Positions 35,701 to 44,027 of a stretch of DNA of 64,000 nucleotides are shown piece after piece; positions within the stretch are counted from its first letter, which is position 1, and every line of letters begins with the position of its first letter. The stretch is taken from assembly GCA_964495885.1 (NCBI GenBank), contig CAZBWO010000001.1:310001-374000 (forward strand), given 5' to 3'. The translations under genes were made by a program, and so were the position numbers. The notes under the pieces are model-generated. The model saw nothing but the letters and a program-made list of their open reading frames with translations, was not told the origin of the DNA and did not search any database. The stretch comes from PALG01 sp964495885 (GTDB taxonomy: Bacteria; Bacteroidota; Bacteroidia; Flavobacteriales; Flavobacteriaceae).

Positions 35701-36471
35701 ATGTATATGGCGCACGCCCTAACAAAAGAAGGTAAATACTCCTATTTGGAAATTGGAGAAGGCACCCCTATTATTATCATGCATGGTCTAATGGGTGGCT
35801 TGAGTAATTTTGATGGTGTTGTTGATTTTTTTCCGAAAAAAGGCTACAAAGTGGTTATCCCAGAATTACCTATTTACAAGATGCCCATCCTTAAAACAAA
35901 TGTGAAAAACATTGCAAACTATGTTGCAAGGTTTATCGATCACAAAGGATATAAAGAGGTAATTTTATTAGGAAATTCTTTGGGAGGACACATAGGGTTA
36001 ATGGTCACCAAACTCTTCCCCGAAAAAGTAAAAGCCTTAGTGATAACAGGAAGTTCTGGACTTTATGAAAGCGCAATGGGAGAGACCTATCCCAAAAGAG
36101 GGGATTATGATTACATAAAGAAAAAGGCTGAAAATGTATTTTATGACCCCGCTGTGGCAACAAAAGAAATCGTAGATGAAGTTTACGATAGTGTAAACGA
36201 TAGAAACAAGCTCATCAGAACCCTGTCTATTGCTAAAAGTGCTATTCGCCATAACATGGCCAAAGACCTACCAAATATGCCCAATCCTACTTGTATCATT
36301 TGGGGTAAAAATGATACGGTCACCCCTCCTGAGGTGGCTGATGAATTTCACGAATTATTACCAGATTCAGATTTGTTTTGGATAGATAAATGTGGTCATG
36401 CGGCCATGATGGAACACCCAGAAAGATTCAATGAGATTCTTTATGGTTGGTTGCAGGAACGCGGATTCTAA
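35701..36471 (+). CDS. alpha/beta-fold hydrolase
   Basis: 256 residues, a complete alpha/beta hydrolase: oxyanion region IIIMHGLMGG, nucleophile elbow GNSLGG with Ser93, acid Asp205 (WGKNDTVTP) and His233 (CGHAAMMEHP). The substrate is unknown. Families of this type include esterases and acyl-ester hydrolases. It has a strong promoter and runs into engB 12 bases on, a neighbour pair common in Flavobacteriaceae beside the dcw cluster. A second ATG at 35707 is possible. Confidence 0.92.
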   Translation: MYMAHALTKEGKYSYLEIGEGTPIIIMHGLMGGLSNFDGVVDFFPKKGYKVVIPELPIYKMPILKTNVKNIANYVARFIDHKGYKEVILLGNSLGGHIGLMVTKLFPEKVKALVITGSSGLYESAMGETYPKRGDYDYIKKKAENVFYDPAVATKEIVDEVYDSVNDRNKLIRTLSIAKSAIRHNMAKDLPNMPNPTCIIWGKNDTVTPPEVADEFHELLPDSDLFWIDKCGHAAMMEHPERFNEILYGWLQERGF

Positions 36472-36483
36472 CACACAATTCCC

Positions 36484-37089
36484 ATGAAAATTTCTTCAGC
36501 AACATTTGTCATGAGCAATAGTAATGTTGCGCAATGCCCCAACACTCAATTACCAGAATATGCGTTTATAGGACGCTCCAATGTAGGAAAATCGTCCCTC
36601 ATTAATATGTTGATGCAACATAAAAAGCTGGCCAAGACTAGTGGACGACCTGGGAAAACACAACTTATTAATCACTTCCTCATTAACACCAATTGGCATT
36701 TGGTGGATCTACCAGGGTATGGGTACGCCAGAGTATCTAAAAAAGATAAGGCCACTTTCCAAAAGCTAATCACTCAATATTTTTCTAAACGCCAGCAACT
36801 GGTACTTGCCTTCGTTTTAATTGATTGTCGTCATGAGCCACAAAATATAGACCTGGAATTCATGCAGTGGATGGGAGAAAACCAAATTCCGTTTCACATT
36901 ATCTTTACCAAGGCAGACAAATTGAAACCAGCTGTTTTAACTAAAAATATTGAAATCTATAAACAGGTACTTCTTGAGACTTGGGAAGAAATGCCCCATT
37001 ATTTTATTACTTCAGCTAGTAACGGACTTGGAAGGGAAGAAGTATTGGAATATATTGAAGCCATCAACCAACAAGTAAGAGGCCAATAA
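36484..37089 (+). CDS. engB: ribosome biogenesis GTPase EngB (YsxC/YihA)
   Basis: 201 residues. P-loop GRSNVGKSSL (residues 30-39), G2 Thr region, G3 DLPGYGYA, G4 TKAD and G5 SASNG are all visible. The protein helps large-subunit assembly. It lies 12 bases after the hydrolase gene and converges on gldC with only three bases between the stop codons. Confidence 0.96.
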   Translation: MKISSATFVMSNSNVAQCPNTQLPEYAFIGRSNVGKSSLINMLMQHKKLAKTSGRPGKTQLINHFLINTNWHLVDLPGYGYARVSKKDKATFQKLITQYFSKRQQLVLAFVLIDCRHEPQNIDLEFMQWMGENQIPFHIIFTKADKLKPAVLTKNIEIYKQVLLETWEEMPHYFITSASNGLGREEVLEYIEAINQQVRGQ

Positions 37090-37092
37090 CCA

Positions 37093-37428
37093 CTAGCCTT
37101 TTTTCAACTCCAATTTTTCTGCAAAATAGTCGCAAAAATCCCGCATAGTCGCACTCATCTTTTCATCACTCGTAGCACGTTCAAAAGTATGGGACATGGC
37201 TACTAGTGTTTGATGGAAGAATACCTTCATCTCATCCACGGGCATGTCTTTGGTCCAAAGATCAATTCGTAAGGCTTCCTGAGACTTATGATCCCAAACC
37301 GATAATAGTACCGCCTTTGATTCTTGATTGTTGACCCCACCATCTGGAGCAGACCAAGATAGTTTTTCAGGGATTTTGTTTTCATCCAATCCTACCTTAA
37401 TATTAATTTCAGAAGTATGTGCTGCCAT
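37093..37428 (-). CDS. gldC: gliding motility protein GldC
   Basis: 111 residues from ATG 37428 (MAAHTSEINIKVGLDENKIPEKL); the longer frame to 37482 overlaps the end of gldB. GldC is a small soluble protein that stimulates gliding in Flavobacterium johnsoniae, and gldB and gldC are adjacent there too. No catalytic motif is seen. It starts one base after gldB ends, so the two are co-transcribed. Confidence 0.93.
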   Translation of the reverse strand: MAAHTSEINIKVGLDENKIPEKLSWSAPDGGVNNQESKAVLLSVWDHKSQEALRIDLWTKDMPVDEMKVFFHQTLVAMSHTFERATSDEKMSATMRDFCDYFAEKLELKKG

Positions 37429-37429
37429 A

Positions 37430-38386
37430 TTATTTTTGCGGTTTATAGTTTGAATTTTCGTAAATATCTTTTGGAGAAACACTCATTAATTGACCCAATG
37501 AAACAGGATTATTTTCCATGTAAGATCGCACAATTTGCCACCCAACCCACTGTCCAATTCGGCCTGGGGATTGGTTGTCTATTTCCAGATTAAATTTTGA
37601 AAATGGAGCTGGCGTGATAAAACGTTGCAATAATTTGGGACTCGTACTATACAGTGTTTCATTTTCTATAAAATAGCTCCAAATTTGTGCTTCATTGGCT
37701 TCCGCCCACATGAGTTCATCTTCAGTGTAGCCTATTTTTTCTGCATCTGAAAACTTTGGAAGCCAAAGATCTTTTAAATAGAGTTCCTTTCCGTAGTAAA
37801 TCATTTGGGAAAGAAAAGAGCGGTCATTAGAAGTTACTATAAATCTTGGAGCATAGGCTGAAGCTACGTCTGGAAGCAACTGGGATCGCTCTAAGTTTTT
37901 TGAAATATACTTCGGAATACCCTCGTAAAATGGGTGATCACCACCCAAGTAGGTATCTAAAGCAATTACTAATTCGTTTTTAGTAGCAATCGCTTTGGTA
38001 CGGTATTCCACATCTGAAGTAGTGGTGTAAACTATGGGTACGGTAAATTCTGGAAAGTAATACTTGATGTGTTGAAACAAATACGCCAAATCTTCTGCAA
38101 GTTTTTCTTCGGAAGGAAACGCTGTTAAAACCGCATCACTTAATTGTTGCTGTAAAGTATCCTGCATACGGAACTCCCAGATGCTGTCTGCGTATTGCAC
38201 GGGAAAAAACTGCGGATAGGTTTGTTTGAGTTCCGAAAGGTCTTCAAAAGTTGCTTCCGCAAACACCTTGTCAAAACGATCAATGGTCACATCTACGGGA
38301 ATATTGGAAATCTTTTTTTCCAACTCTGAATTGGAATTGCAAGCAATAACCACAATGCACAATAGTGACACCCAAGCATTTTTCAT
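37430..38386 (-). CDS. gldB: gliding motility lipoprotein GldB
   Basis: 318 residues from ATG 38386; an in-frame ATG at 38416 would add ten residues. Lipoprotein signal with Cys16 (CIVVIACNSNS). The rest matches GldB: IPVDVTIDRFDKVF near the N-terminus, the YPQFFP motif, FTVPIVYTT and ALDTYLGGDHPFYEG. GldB is essential for gliding in F. johnsoniae; its biochemical role is unclear, but it resembles metal-independent zincin-like folds. Probably attached to a membrane facing the periplasm. Confidence 0.93.
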   Translation of the reverse strand: MKNAWVSLLCIVVIACNSNSELEKKISNIPVDVTIDRFDKVFAEATFEDLSELKQTYPQFFPVQYADSIWEFRMQDTLQQQLSDAVLTAFPSEEKLAEDLAYLFQHIKYYFPEFTVPIVYTTTSDVEYRTKAIATKNELVIALDTYLGGDHPFYEGIPKYISKNLERSQLLPDVASAYAPRFIVTSNDRSFLSQMIYYGKELYLKDLWLPKFSDAEKIGYTEDELMWAEANEAQIWSYFIENETLYSTSPKLLQRFITPAPFSKFNLEIDNQSPGRIGQWVGWQIVRSYMENNPVSLGQLMSVSPKDIYENSNYKPQK

Positions 38387-38440
38387 CTGAAACTTCTTTT
38401 TCAATACTAACGCCATACTGGATTTTAAATTTTGTTTGGC

Positions 38441-38448
38441 TATTTTTG
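38441..38448 (+). promoter_or_regulatory. -7 box of the nadE promoter
   Basis: TATTTTTG, an exact TAnnTTTG. Start of transcription near 38452, 38 bases before the nadE ATG. No proper -33 TTG is seen at the right distance. Confidence 0.5.
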
Positions 38449-38453
38449 TAGGG

Positions 38454-38461
38454 CAAAGGTA
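38454..38461 (-). promoter_or_regulatory. -7 box of the gldB-gldC promoter
   Basis: On the minus strand TACCTTTG, an exact TAnnTTTG. It lies just beyond the predicted nadE transcription start, so the two divergent promoters overlap back to back. Confidence 0.5.
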
Positions 38462-38489
38462 TTATTAATCTTCCATAAAACCCTTCCAA

Positions 38490-39278
38490 ATGGATACCAA
38501 AAAAGTCACCGAACATATTGTAAACTGGTTGAAAGACTATGCAACCAATGCAAATATTAATGGATTTGTAGTTGGAGTAAGCGGAGGAATAGATTCCGCC
38601 CTTACGTCTACCCTTTGTGCGATGACCGGGTTTCCAATACTATGTTTGGAAATGCCTATTCATCAGGCACACTCACAAGTAACCAGGGCTTTGAACCATG
38701 TAGACTGGCTTCAGAGAAAATGGAACGGGGTGGCTTTAACCCAAGTGAATCTCACCCCTGTTTTTGATAGCCTCATTGAAGCACTTCCTACCCCTGTAAA
38801 TGAAGAAAACAGAATGATGGCCTTGGTTAATACAAGGGCAAGATTAAGAATGACCACCCTATATTATTTTGCGGGACTGCATGGCTATTTGGTTGCAGGA
38901 ACCGGAAATAAAGTAGAAGATTTTGGCGTTGGTTTTTTTACCAAATATGGAGATGGTGGTGTAGACTTAAGCCCTATTGCCGATTTGATGAAAAGCGAAG
39001 TATATGAAATTGCCCGGTACCTAGGAGTGAATCAGGAAATTCTAGATGCTGCCCCTACAGACGGACTTTGGGGAGATGACCGAACAGATGAGGATCAACT
39101 TGGTGCTAGCTATGATGAATTGGAATGGGCCATGAAAATGCAGGCAGAAGGAAAAGGTGTTTCTGATTTTGAAGGAAGAAAGCAGGAAGTTTTAAAAATA
39201 TACCTCAAACTCAATAAAGCCAACCAACATAAAATGGTGCCTATTCCAGTCTGTGAAATCCCATCAGAATTGAAATAA
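38490..39278 (+). CDS. nadE: NH3-dependent NAD+ synthetase
   Basis: 262 residues. Adenylates deamido-NAD and amidates it with ammonia, the last step of NAD synthesis. The ATP pyrophosphatase loop SGGIDSA (residues 31-37) is present, with GTGNKVEDFGVGFFTKYGDGG and PIADLMKSEVY typical of the short, glutaminase-free form. It is divergent from gldB, an order conserved in many Flavobacteriaceae. Confidence 0.97.
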   Translation: MDTKKVTEHIVNWLKDYATNANINGFVVGVSGGIDSALTSTLCAMTGFPILCLEMPIHQAHSQVTRALNHVDWLQRKWNGVALTQVNLTPVFDSLIEALPTPVNEENRMMALVNTRARLRMTTLYYFAGLHGYLVAGTGNKVEDFGVGFFTKYGDGGVDLSPIADLMKSEVYEIARYLGVNQEILDAAPTDGLWGDDRTDEDQLGASYDELEWAMKMQAEGKGVSDFEGRKQEVLKIYLKLNKANQHKMVPIPVCEIPSELK

Positions 39279-39294
39279 TTCCCGTTATTGAACG

Positions 39295-39420
39295 ATTTTT
39301 CGTGAAGTTTAACGAAAAATGAAATCCGCTCTAATTCTTTTTTATAGTTTTGATTTTGTAGTATAAATATTACAAAAAAACCTCACACACTTATTTCATC
39401 TTCCCCAATGGGTAAGTGTC
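39295..39420 (+). promoter_or_regulatory. nadE-regulator spacer: hairpins and a -7 box
   Basis: Hairpin atttttcgt/acgaaaaat (39295-39303 and 39312-39320) follows nadE without a T run. TAGTTTTG at 39345-39352 is an exact -7 box for the downstream regulator gene. The resulting leader of about 85 bases contains a second small hairpin, acactta/taagtgt (39387-39393 and 39413-39419). No known riboswitch is recognised. Confidence 0.4.
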
Positions 39421-39440
39421 TTTAATTGTAAAGAACCTAG

Positions 39441-40073
39441 ATGAAGCGAATCGTTATTGCAGACCACCACCCAGTTGTTCGAAAAGGAATTAGCTGTATG
39501 ATAAAGAAATCCAACGAGTATGATATTGTTGGAAAAGTAAATAATGGAGAAGAACTCTTTGAACACCTTGAAGAGAAACAGCCAGATATTCTTATCATGG
39601 AAATTGATATCCCACAATTAAGTGGTATCAACGTTTTACGCACCATTAAAAGTAAATTTCCGGAAACCAGAGTCATGATTTTCTCTACCCACCCTGAAGA
39701 AATATATGCCCTCCGATCCATTAAGTCTGGTGCAGCAGCTTATGTTCCTAAAACAGCAGCGACTAAGGTTTTCCTAAAAGCCCTGCGGAAAGTGGCCAAA
39801 GGTGGAATCTTCCTTAATGAAGAACTCACCTCAACCTTTACCAGTAGAAATGTAGGGGAATCCAGTGCTTTAAGCCGTTATAAAAAACTATCTTCCCGTG
39901 AAATCGAAGTCCTTAATTTACTTTCCAGCGGAAAACGGAATAAAGATATTGCCAATGCCCTAAACATCAATGAAAAAACAGTAAGTACGTATAAAACCCG
40001 TCTACTGAAAAAATTGAAAGTTGATAATTTGGCAGACCTTATCCACCAATCAAGGATGTTCCAGTTTGGGTAA
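39441..40073 (+). CDS. NarL/LuxR-type response regulator with altered receiver
   Basis: 210 residues. Receiver domain (1-120) followed by a LuxR-type helix-turn-helix (about 145-205, LSSREIEVLNLLSSGKRNKDIANALNINEKTVSTYKTRL). The receiver's phospho-acceptor position is Glu54 (LIMEIDIP) instead of Asp, and the second acidic-pair residue is His9 (ADHHP for ADDHP). The Thr/Ser (STHP) and Lys (VPKTAA) positions are kept. It is therefore unlikely to be phosphorylated in the usual way and may be constitutively active or use another signal. No histidine kinase is adjacent. It converges on dnaG with three bases between stops. Confidence 0.9.
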   Translation: MKRIVIADHHPVVRKGISCMIKKSNEYDIVGKVNNGEELFEHLEEKQPDILIMEIDIPQLSGINVLRTIKSKFPETRVMIFSTHPEEIYALRSIKSGAAAYVPKTAATKVFLKALRKVAKGGIFLNEELTSTFTSRNVGESSALSRYKKLSSREIEVLNLLSSGKRNKDIANALNINEKTVSTYKTRLLKKLKVDNLADLIHQSRMFQFG

Positions 40074-40076
40074 ACC

Positions 40077-42041
40077 TCATAATACCCTATTTAATTTTTC
40101 TGAAAGTATTTTTTTAAGGGTAATGTAATCCATAATATCCTGTATGCTTTCTTCTTTGGCAGCTTCCTCTGTGGCTTCTTTTACCTGTTCGCTCATTTCA
40201 GCAATTTTTTTAGATACCAGATGACGCCTTAGATTTAAAATGGTTTCACTTACCAATTGTGAAATACCATGTCCCTTTTCCTTTACAAAAATATCCTTAC
40301 GATCCCACTGATGCAATTGATGTTTCTCTTCATCCATCAAAACACTGGTCGCTACTTCCCCAGATCTTGGAGGCAATTCATTTACAAATTGATCAATTTT
40401 TAAAACGCCTAGTTGCTGGTACTTTTCCATGATGCTATAATACAACTCCTTAAAGGAAGCATTGGAAAATTCAATCTCATCTTCCTGTAAATCCAAATAG
40501 ATTTTTTCAAAAACCTTCGAGGTATGCCATTCGGGCTTAAATATAATTTCACCCTCTTCATTGGTCTCCAACAACTGCTCTTCAAAATCTACTTCCTGGT
40601 CACCATACACTAACAGCAGTTCAATAATCTTACGTTCCAGTTCGAATTGTGGATCTACTTTTTCTACCACCGTTTTTTCCGAAGACACTACCTCCATGGG
40701 TCTTGTTTCGGTAGTACGTTTTTTGGAAGCTTCGCGTTTTTCTTTCTGAAGCAATTGGGCCAAAGTGCTAAACAGCACTTCCTCTCCAATATCCATGATC
40801 CTTGCACATTCCTTAATGTACACTTCCTGCTTGATATGATCTGGAATTTTGGAAATACTCATCACCATATCCCGAATGGTTTCGGCTTTTTTGATAGGAT
40901 CATTTGCCGCTTCGGAAGCCAATAAGGATGCCTTAAAATTGATGAAATCTGAAGTATGCTGCTCTAAATATTCTTTCACCTCCTCCAAGGAATGTTCCCT
41001 TGCAAAACTATCGGGGTCTTCCCCTTCCGGAAACGTACAAATACGAACATTGAGACCCTGTTCCAAAATTAGATCTACTCCTCTAAGGGATGCCCTAAGC
41101 CCCGCAGCATCTCCATCAAACAAAAGGGTTATATTTTGGGTGAGTCGATGGATGAGCCGTATCTGCTCTGAAGTGAGTGCCGTTCCCGAAGAAGCGACAA
41201 CATTTTCGATGCCCCGTTGATGAAATTGAATGACATCGGTATAGCCCTCTACCAAATAACAAACATCTTCCTTGGCAATGGTTTGTTTGGCAAAGTAGAT
41301 TCCATAAAGTACCTTGCTTTTATGGTAGACTTCACTTTCTGGCGAGTTAAGGTATTTTGCAGCCTTTTTCTCATTGGAAAGAATCCTTCCGCCAAAGCCC
41401 AGTACCCTTCCACTCATACTATGAATGGGAAAGATTACCCTGCCTTTGAAACGGTCAAACTGCTGGTCTCCCTTTACAATGGTAAGGCCTGTTTTTTCCA
41501 AATAGGAAAGTTGATACCCTTGTTTAAGCGCTTCTTTGGTAAATGCATCCCAGGTCTCCGGGGAATACCCCAATTGGAATTTCTTGATGGTGTCCTGGGT
41601 AAAACCACGTTCCTTAAAATAGGTATTTCCTATGGCTCTCCCCGATTCAGTTTCCAGCAAGCTTTGCTGAAAAAAATCCCTGGCAAATTCATTTACAAGA
41701 TACAGGCTTTCCCGCTCGTTTGCTTGTTCTTTCTGTTCTTCGGTTTGCTGGGTTTCCTCAATCTCAATTCCGTATTTTTTGGCCAAGTATTTAATGGCTT
41801 CAGGGTAGGTGAAATGTTCGTGTTCCATTAAAAAAGCAACTACATTGCCTCCTTTTCCACTGGAAAAATCCTTCCAAATTTGTTTTACGGGGGATACCAT
41901 GAAACTGGGCGTTTTTTCTTCCGTAAAGGGACTCAACCCTTTAAAGTTACTCCCAGATTTTTTCAATTGTACAAAATCACCAATAACCTCTTCTACACGG
42001 GCGGCGTCAAATACTTGATCTATGGTAATTTTTGAAATCAA
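40077..42041 (-). CDS. dnaG: DNA primase, zinc-ligand-free
   Basis: 654 residues from a TTG start at 42041; a stop lies in frame just upstream, so no longer start exists. The N-terminal domain keeps the CHC2 fold outline (SPF-TEEKTPSFMVSP) but the four zinc ligands are replaced by Ser37, Thr40, Asp58 and Ser61. The catalytic core is intact: YLNSPESEVYHKSKVLYG, the TOPRIM segment VEGYTDVIQ and the acidic LLFDGDAAG. A helicase-binding C-terminal region follows (about 450-654). DnaG makes RNA primers for replication. Loss of zinc ligands seems usual for flavobacterial DnaG from memory. Confidence 0.95.
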   Translation of the reverse strand: MISKITIDQVFDAARVEEVIGDFVQLKKSGSNFKGLSPFTEEKTPSFMVSPVKQIWKDFSSGKGGNVVAFLMEHEHFTYPEAIKYLAKKYGIEIEETQQTEEQKEQANERESLYLVNEFARDFFQQSLLETESGRAIGNTYFKERGFTQDTIKKFQLGYSPETWDAFTKEALKQGYQLSYLEKTGLTIVKGDQQFDRFKGRVIFPIHSMSGRVLGFGGRILSNEKKAAKYLNSPESEVYHKSKVLYGIYFAKQTIAKEDVCYLVEGYTDVIQFHQRGIENVVASSGTALTSEQIRLIHRLTQNITLLFDGDAAGLRASLRGVDLILEQGLNVRICTFPEGEDPDSFAREHSLEEVKEYLEQHTSDFINFKASLLASEAANDPIKKAETIRDMVMSISKIPDHIKQEVYIKECARIMDIGEEVLFSTLAQLLQKEKREASKKRTTETRPMEVVSSEKTVVEKVDPQFELERKIIELLLVYGDQEVDFEEQLLETNEEGEIIFKPEWHTSKVFEKIYLDLQEDEIEFSNASFKELYYSIMEKYQQLGVLKIDQFVNELPPRSGEVATSVLMDEEKHQLHQWDRKDIFVKEKGHGISQLVSETILNLRRHLVSKKIAEMSEQVKEATEEAAKEESIQDIMDYITLKKILSEKLNRVL

Positions 42042-42079
42042 TTCTATTAGTTATTTCAGAACCATAAAAATACAATATA

Positions 42080-42116
42080 AAAGCGAAAAGGCGTCCCAAT
42101 TAAGGAACGCCTTTTC
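42080..42116 (-). terminator. terminator after the beta-barrel gene
   Basis: gaaaaggcgt/acgccttttc (42085-42094 and 42107-42116) with a 12-base loop; on the minus strand it is followed by a T-rich stretch. It is 20 bases past the stop at 42136. Confidence 0.75.
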
Positions 42117-42135
42117 AGGTGGCCAATTACAATGA

Positions 42136-43182
42136 TTAATCCCAATCCCATCTCACGCCAAGAGAGACATTATGGAGATCAACATCATTATTTTTGAAAA
42201 TAGGGTTTAAATCATATTTACAGTATAGTGAAATATCGCTGTACCCAATATATCCAGAGATCCCGTAAATAAAGTTGCTGGTATTATAATCTGCTTTCAG
42301 TTTTTGCTTTACTTCTTCGCCATCTTGATCAAACCGTAGTTTTTGTCTGGTGCCTAAATTGATCCCCGCATATCCACCAAGCCCAATTTTAAATTTGTTA
42401 TGTGTAGAGTAGCGGAAATAGTTTTCCTTTTCAATTTTTTTGGACGGCCCAATCTCAAAATGGATTGGCACCACAAGATTGTCCATCCTAAATTTCGATT
42501 TGTCTAAATTCACAGGGAATGTTTCCAGTGTTGTTTGTTCACCCATGTCTACAAAATATCGATTGTCTGTTGGCTTCAACCCATTAAACTGAAACGAAAC
42601 CCCGTACATTACCCGCAGCCAATTGGTGTTTTTAAATACCCGTGTCTTCCACGAAAGCCCAATTTCGGCATAACGGCTCCCCCCAACTTTAAAGTTAGAG
42701 TCATCCAACGTTTGCCCATCTCCAATAGCATTATTCAATCCGAAGGAAAATGTTAAATGGCTTTTGGTACGTCTATCATATTTACGTTCCTTGTATTTTT
42801 TACCCAAATACAACATACCATCCTTGCTATTGCCCAAGGAGATTTTTAACACAGAACGGTCTTCGTCATCAATAACTTCTACATTTTTGTTGCGTTCCAA
42901 AAGGGCAATTTTATTGTCCACAATTGCCAAGCGATTTTCAATATTTAAGGCATGCTTTTCGGCCACTTCCTGTTTCAGGGTTTCGGCTTCGGCATCAGAG
43001 ATTTCCCCGTTGGTTAGCTGGGTATTGATCTCTTCCACCGCTTTTTTCAGCAAATCTTTTTCTTCATTAATAATCGCTTCCTTTGAAGCCTCTAAGGTTT
43101 CCACCGTCGTTTCCTGTGCTTGACCCAAGGCCACAGCAATAAGCCACATTGCCAAGGCAATGCAATAGGTAATTGTTCTCAT
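42136..43182 (-). CDS. outer-membrane beta-barrel protein with N-terminal coiled coil
   Basis: 348 residues. Signal peptide (about 1-22, ending GQAQ), then a charged helical segment (about 27-100, ASKEAIINEEKDLLKKAVEEI ... LAIVDNKIALLE) predicted as coiled coil. About 230 residues follow with the alternating pattern of an outer-membrane barrel, ending in DLHNVSLGVRWDWD with a terminal aromatic. It lies 47 bases after the putative anti-sigma gene on the same strand, so it may be a target or partner of that system. Function not known. Confidence 0.82.
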   Translation of the reverse strand: MRTITYCIALAMWLIAVALGQAQETTVETLEASKEAIINEEKDLLKKAVEEINTQLTNGEISDAEAETLKQEVAEKHALNIENRLAIVDNKIALLERNKNVEVIDDEDRSVLKISLGNSKDGMLYLGKKYKERKYDRRTKSHLTFSFGLNNAIGDGQTLDDSNFKVGGSRYAEIGLSWKTRVFKNTNWLRVMYGVSFQFNGLKPTDNRYFVDMGEQTTLETFPVNLDKSKFRMDNLVVPIHFEIGPSKKIEKENYFRYSTHNKFKIGLGGYAGINLGTRQKLRFDQDGEEVKQKLKADYNTSNFIYGISGYIGYSDISLYCKYDLNPIFKNNDVDLHNVSLGVRWDWD

Positions 43183-43229
43183 AATGTTCGTGATTTTGTG
43201 TCGCCTATGCGACGTTGATTGATGAATAA

Positions 43230-44027
43230 TTAATAATTCCGTTCTGCCATAGCAGTGCGAACTTTTTGAAAGCCATCGCCCAAGGCATCAAAAACCTTGT
43301 CGCGGAAACTTCGTTCCAGTTCAAACTCTACTTCCTTTAAAAGTGCAGAAGCATCTACTTTGGCAGTGGTTGATTGTAATAATTTCTGATTGGAAATATC
43401 CCTTTGTGCCTTGACCAAAAGCGCATCTATTTCCTCCAGGGTTACCTCATTGTTTTGCTGCTGAATCTGCTGTACCGCAACAACCACCTCGTCTACCTTT
43501 TGATCAATAAACGTTTTCTGCTTTGGGGTTTCCTTCGGAGTTTCCGAAGTAGTTTCCAAAGAAGTATTTACCGCCAACATTTCTTTTGGCGCATTGTTTT
43601 CTTTCACTACGGAAGGTGTTTTCGTGTTTTCCACCACTTCCTTTTTGCGTTCCGCTAGGAGCGGCTCTTTATTGGAAGTTTCTGGAAGTGTTTCGATGAT
43701 TTCTTTGGAAGAAGGGGTTTCTATTTCCAGAGTCGTTTCCGAAGCAATTTCAGATTTAATTTCCAAAGGGGTTTCTTCTAAAAGGACATCCACTGGATTT
43801 TCCTCTACCAATTGCGGTTCACTTTCCTGACTGAAAAACCAGGTACCCAACAGGAGTAACCCTACAAAGCTAGCGGCTACGGCTACCCACAAAAAGGAAT
43901 ATTTCTTTGGAGCCGGCGACTGTGCGCCAAGTTGCTGGGAAAGCAGTTCCCAACTTTCTTTCTTAGGGGCAAGCGTTCTTTCCTGAAGCTTCTCCCGAAC
44001 CTGATCTTCAAAATTATTGGGTGCCAT
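43230..44027 (-). CDS. single-pass membrane protein, putative anti-sigma factor
   Basis: 265 residues from ATG 44027 (MAPNNFEDQVREKLQERTLAPKKESWELL). The cytosolic N-terminus of about 42 residues resembles the start of many Bacteroidota proteins encoded next to ECF sigma factors. A membrane helix follows at 44-65 and then a low-complexity periplasmic part rich in Glu, Thr, Ser and Pro, ending in a helical region. It overlaps the end of the ECF sigma gene by 14 bases, which supports translational coupling and a regulatory pair. Direct anti-sigma activity is inference; there is no zinc-binding ZAS motif. Confidence 0.75.
   Translation of the reverse strand: MAPNNFEDQVREKLQERTLAPKKESWELLSQQLGAQSPAPKKYSFLWVAVAASFVGLLLLGTWFFSQESEPQLVEENPVDVLLEETPLEIKSEIASETTLEIETPSSKEIIETLPETSNKEPLLAERKKEVVENTKTPSVVKENNAPKEMLAVNTSLETTSETPKETPKQKTFIDQKVDEVVVAVQQIQQQNNEVTLEEIDALLVKAQRDISNQKLLQSTTAKVDASALLKEVEFELERSFRDKVFDALGDGFQKVRTAMAERNY

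Noticed and set aside
40077..42041. dnaG as a pseudogene because zinc ligands are missing
   Set aside because: The frame is intact over 654 residues, and the TOPRIM catalytic motifs are conserved.
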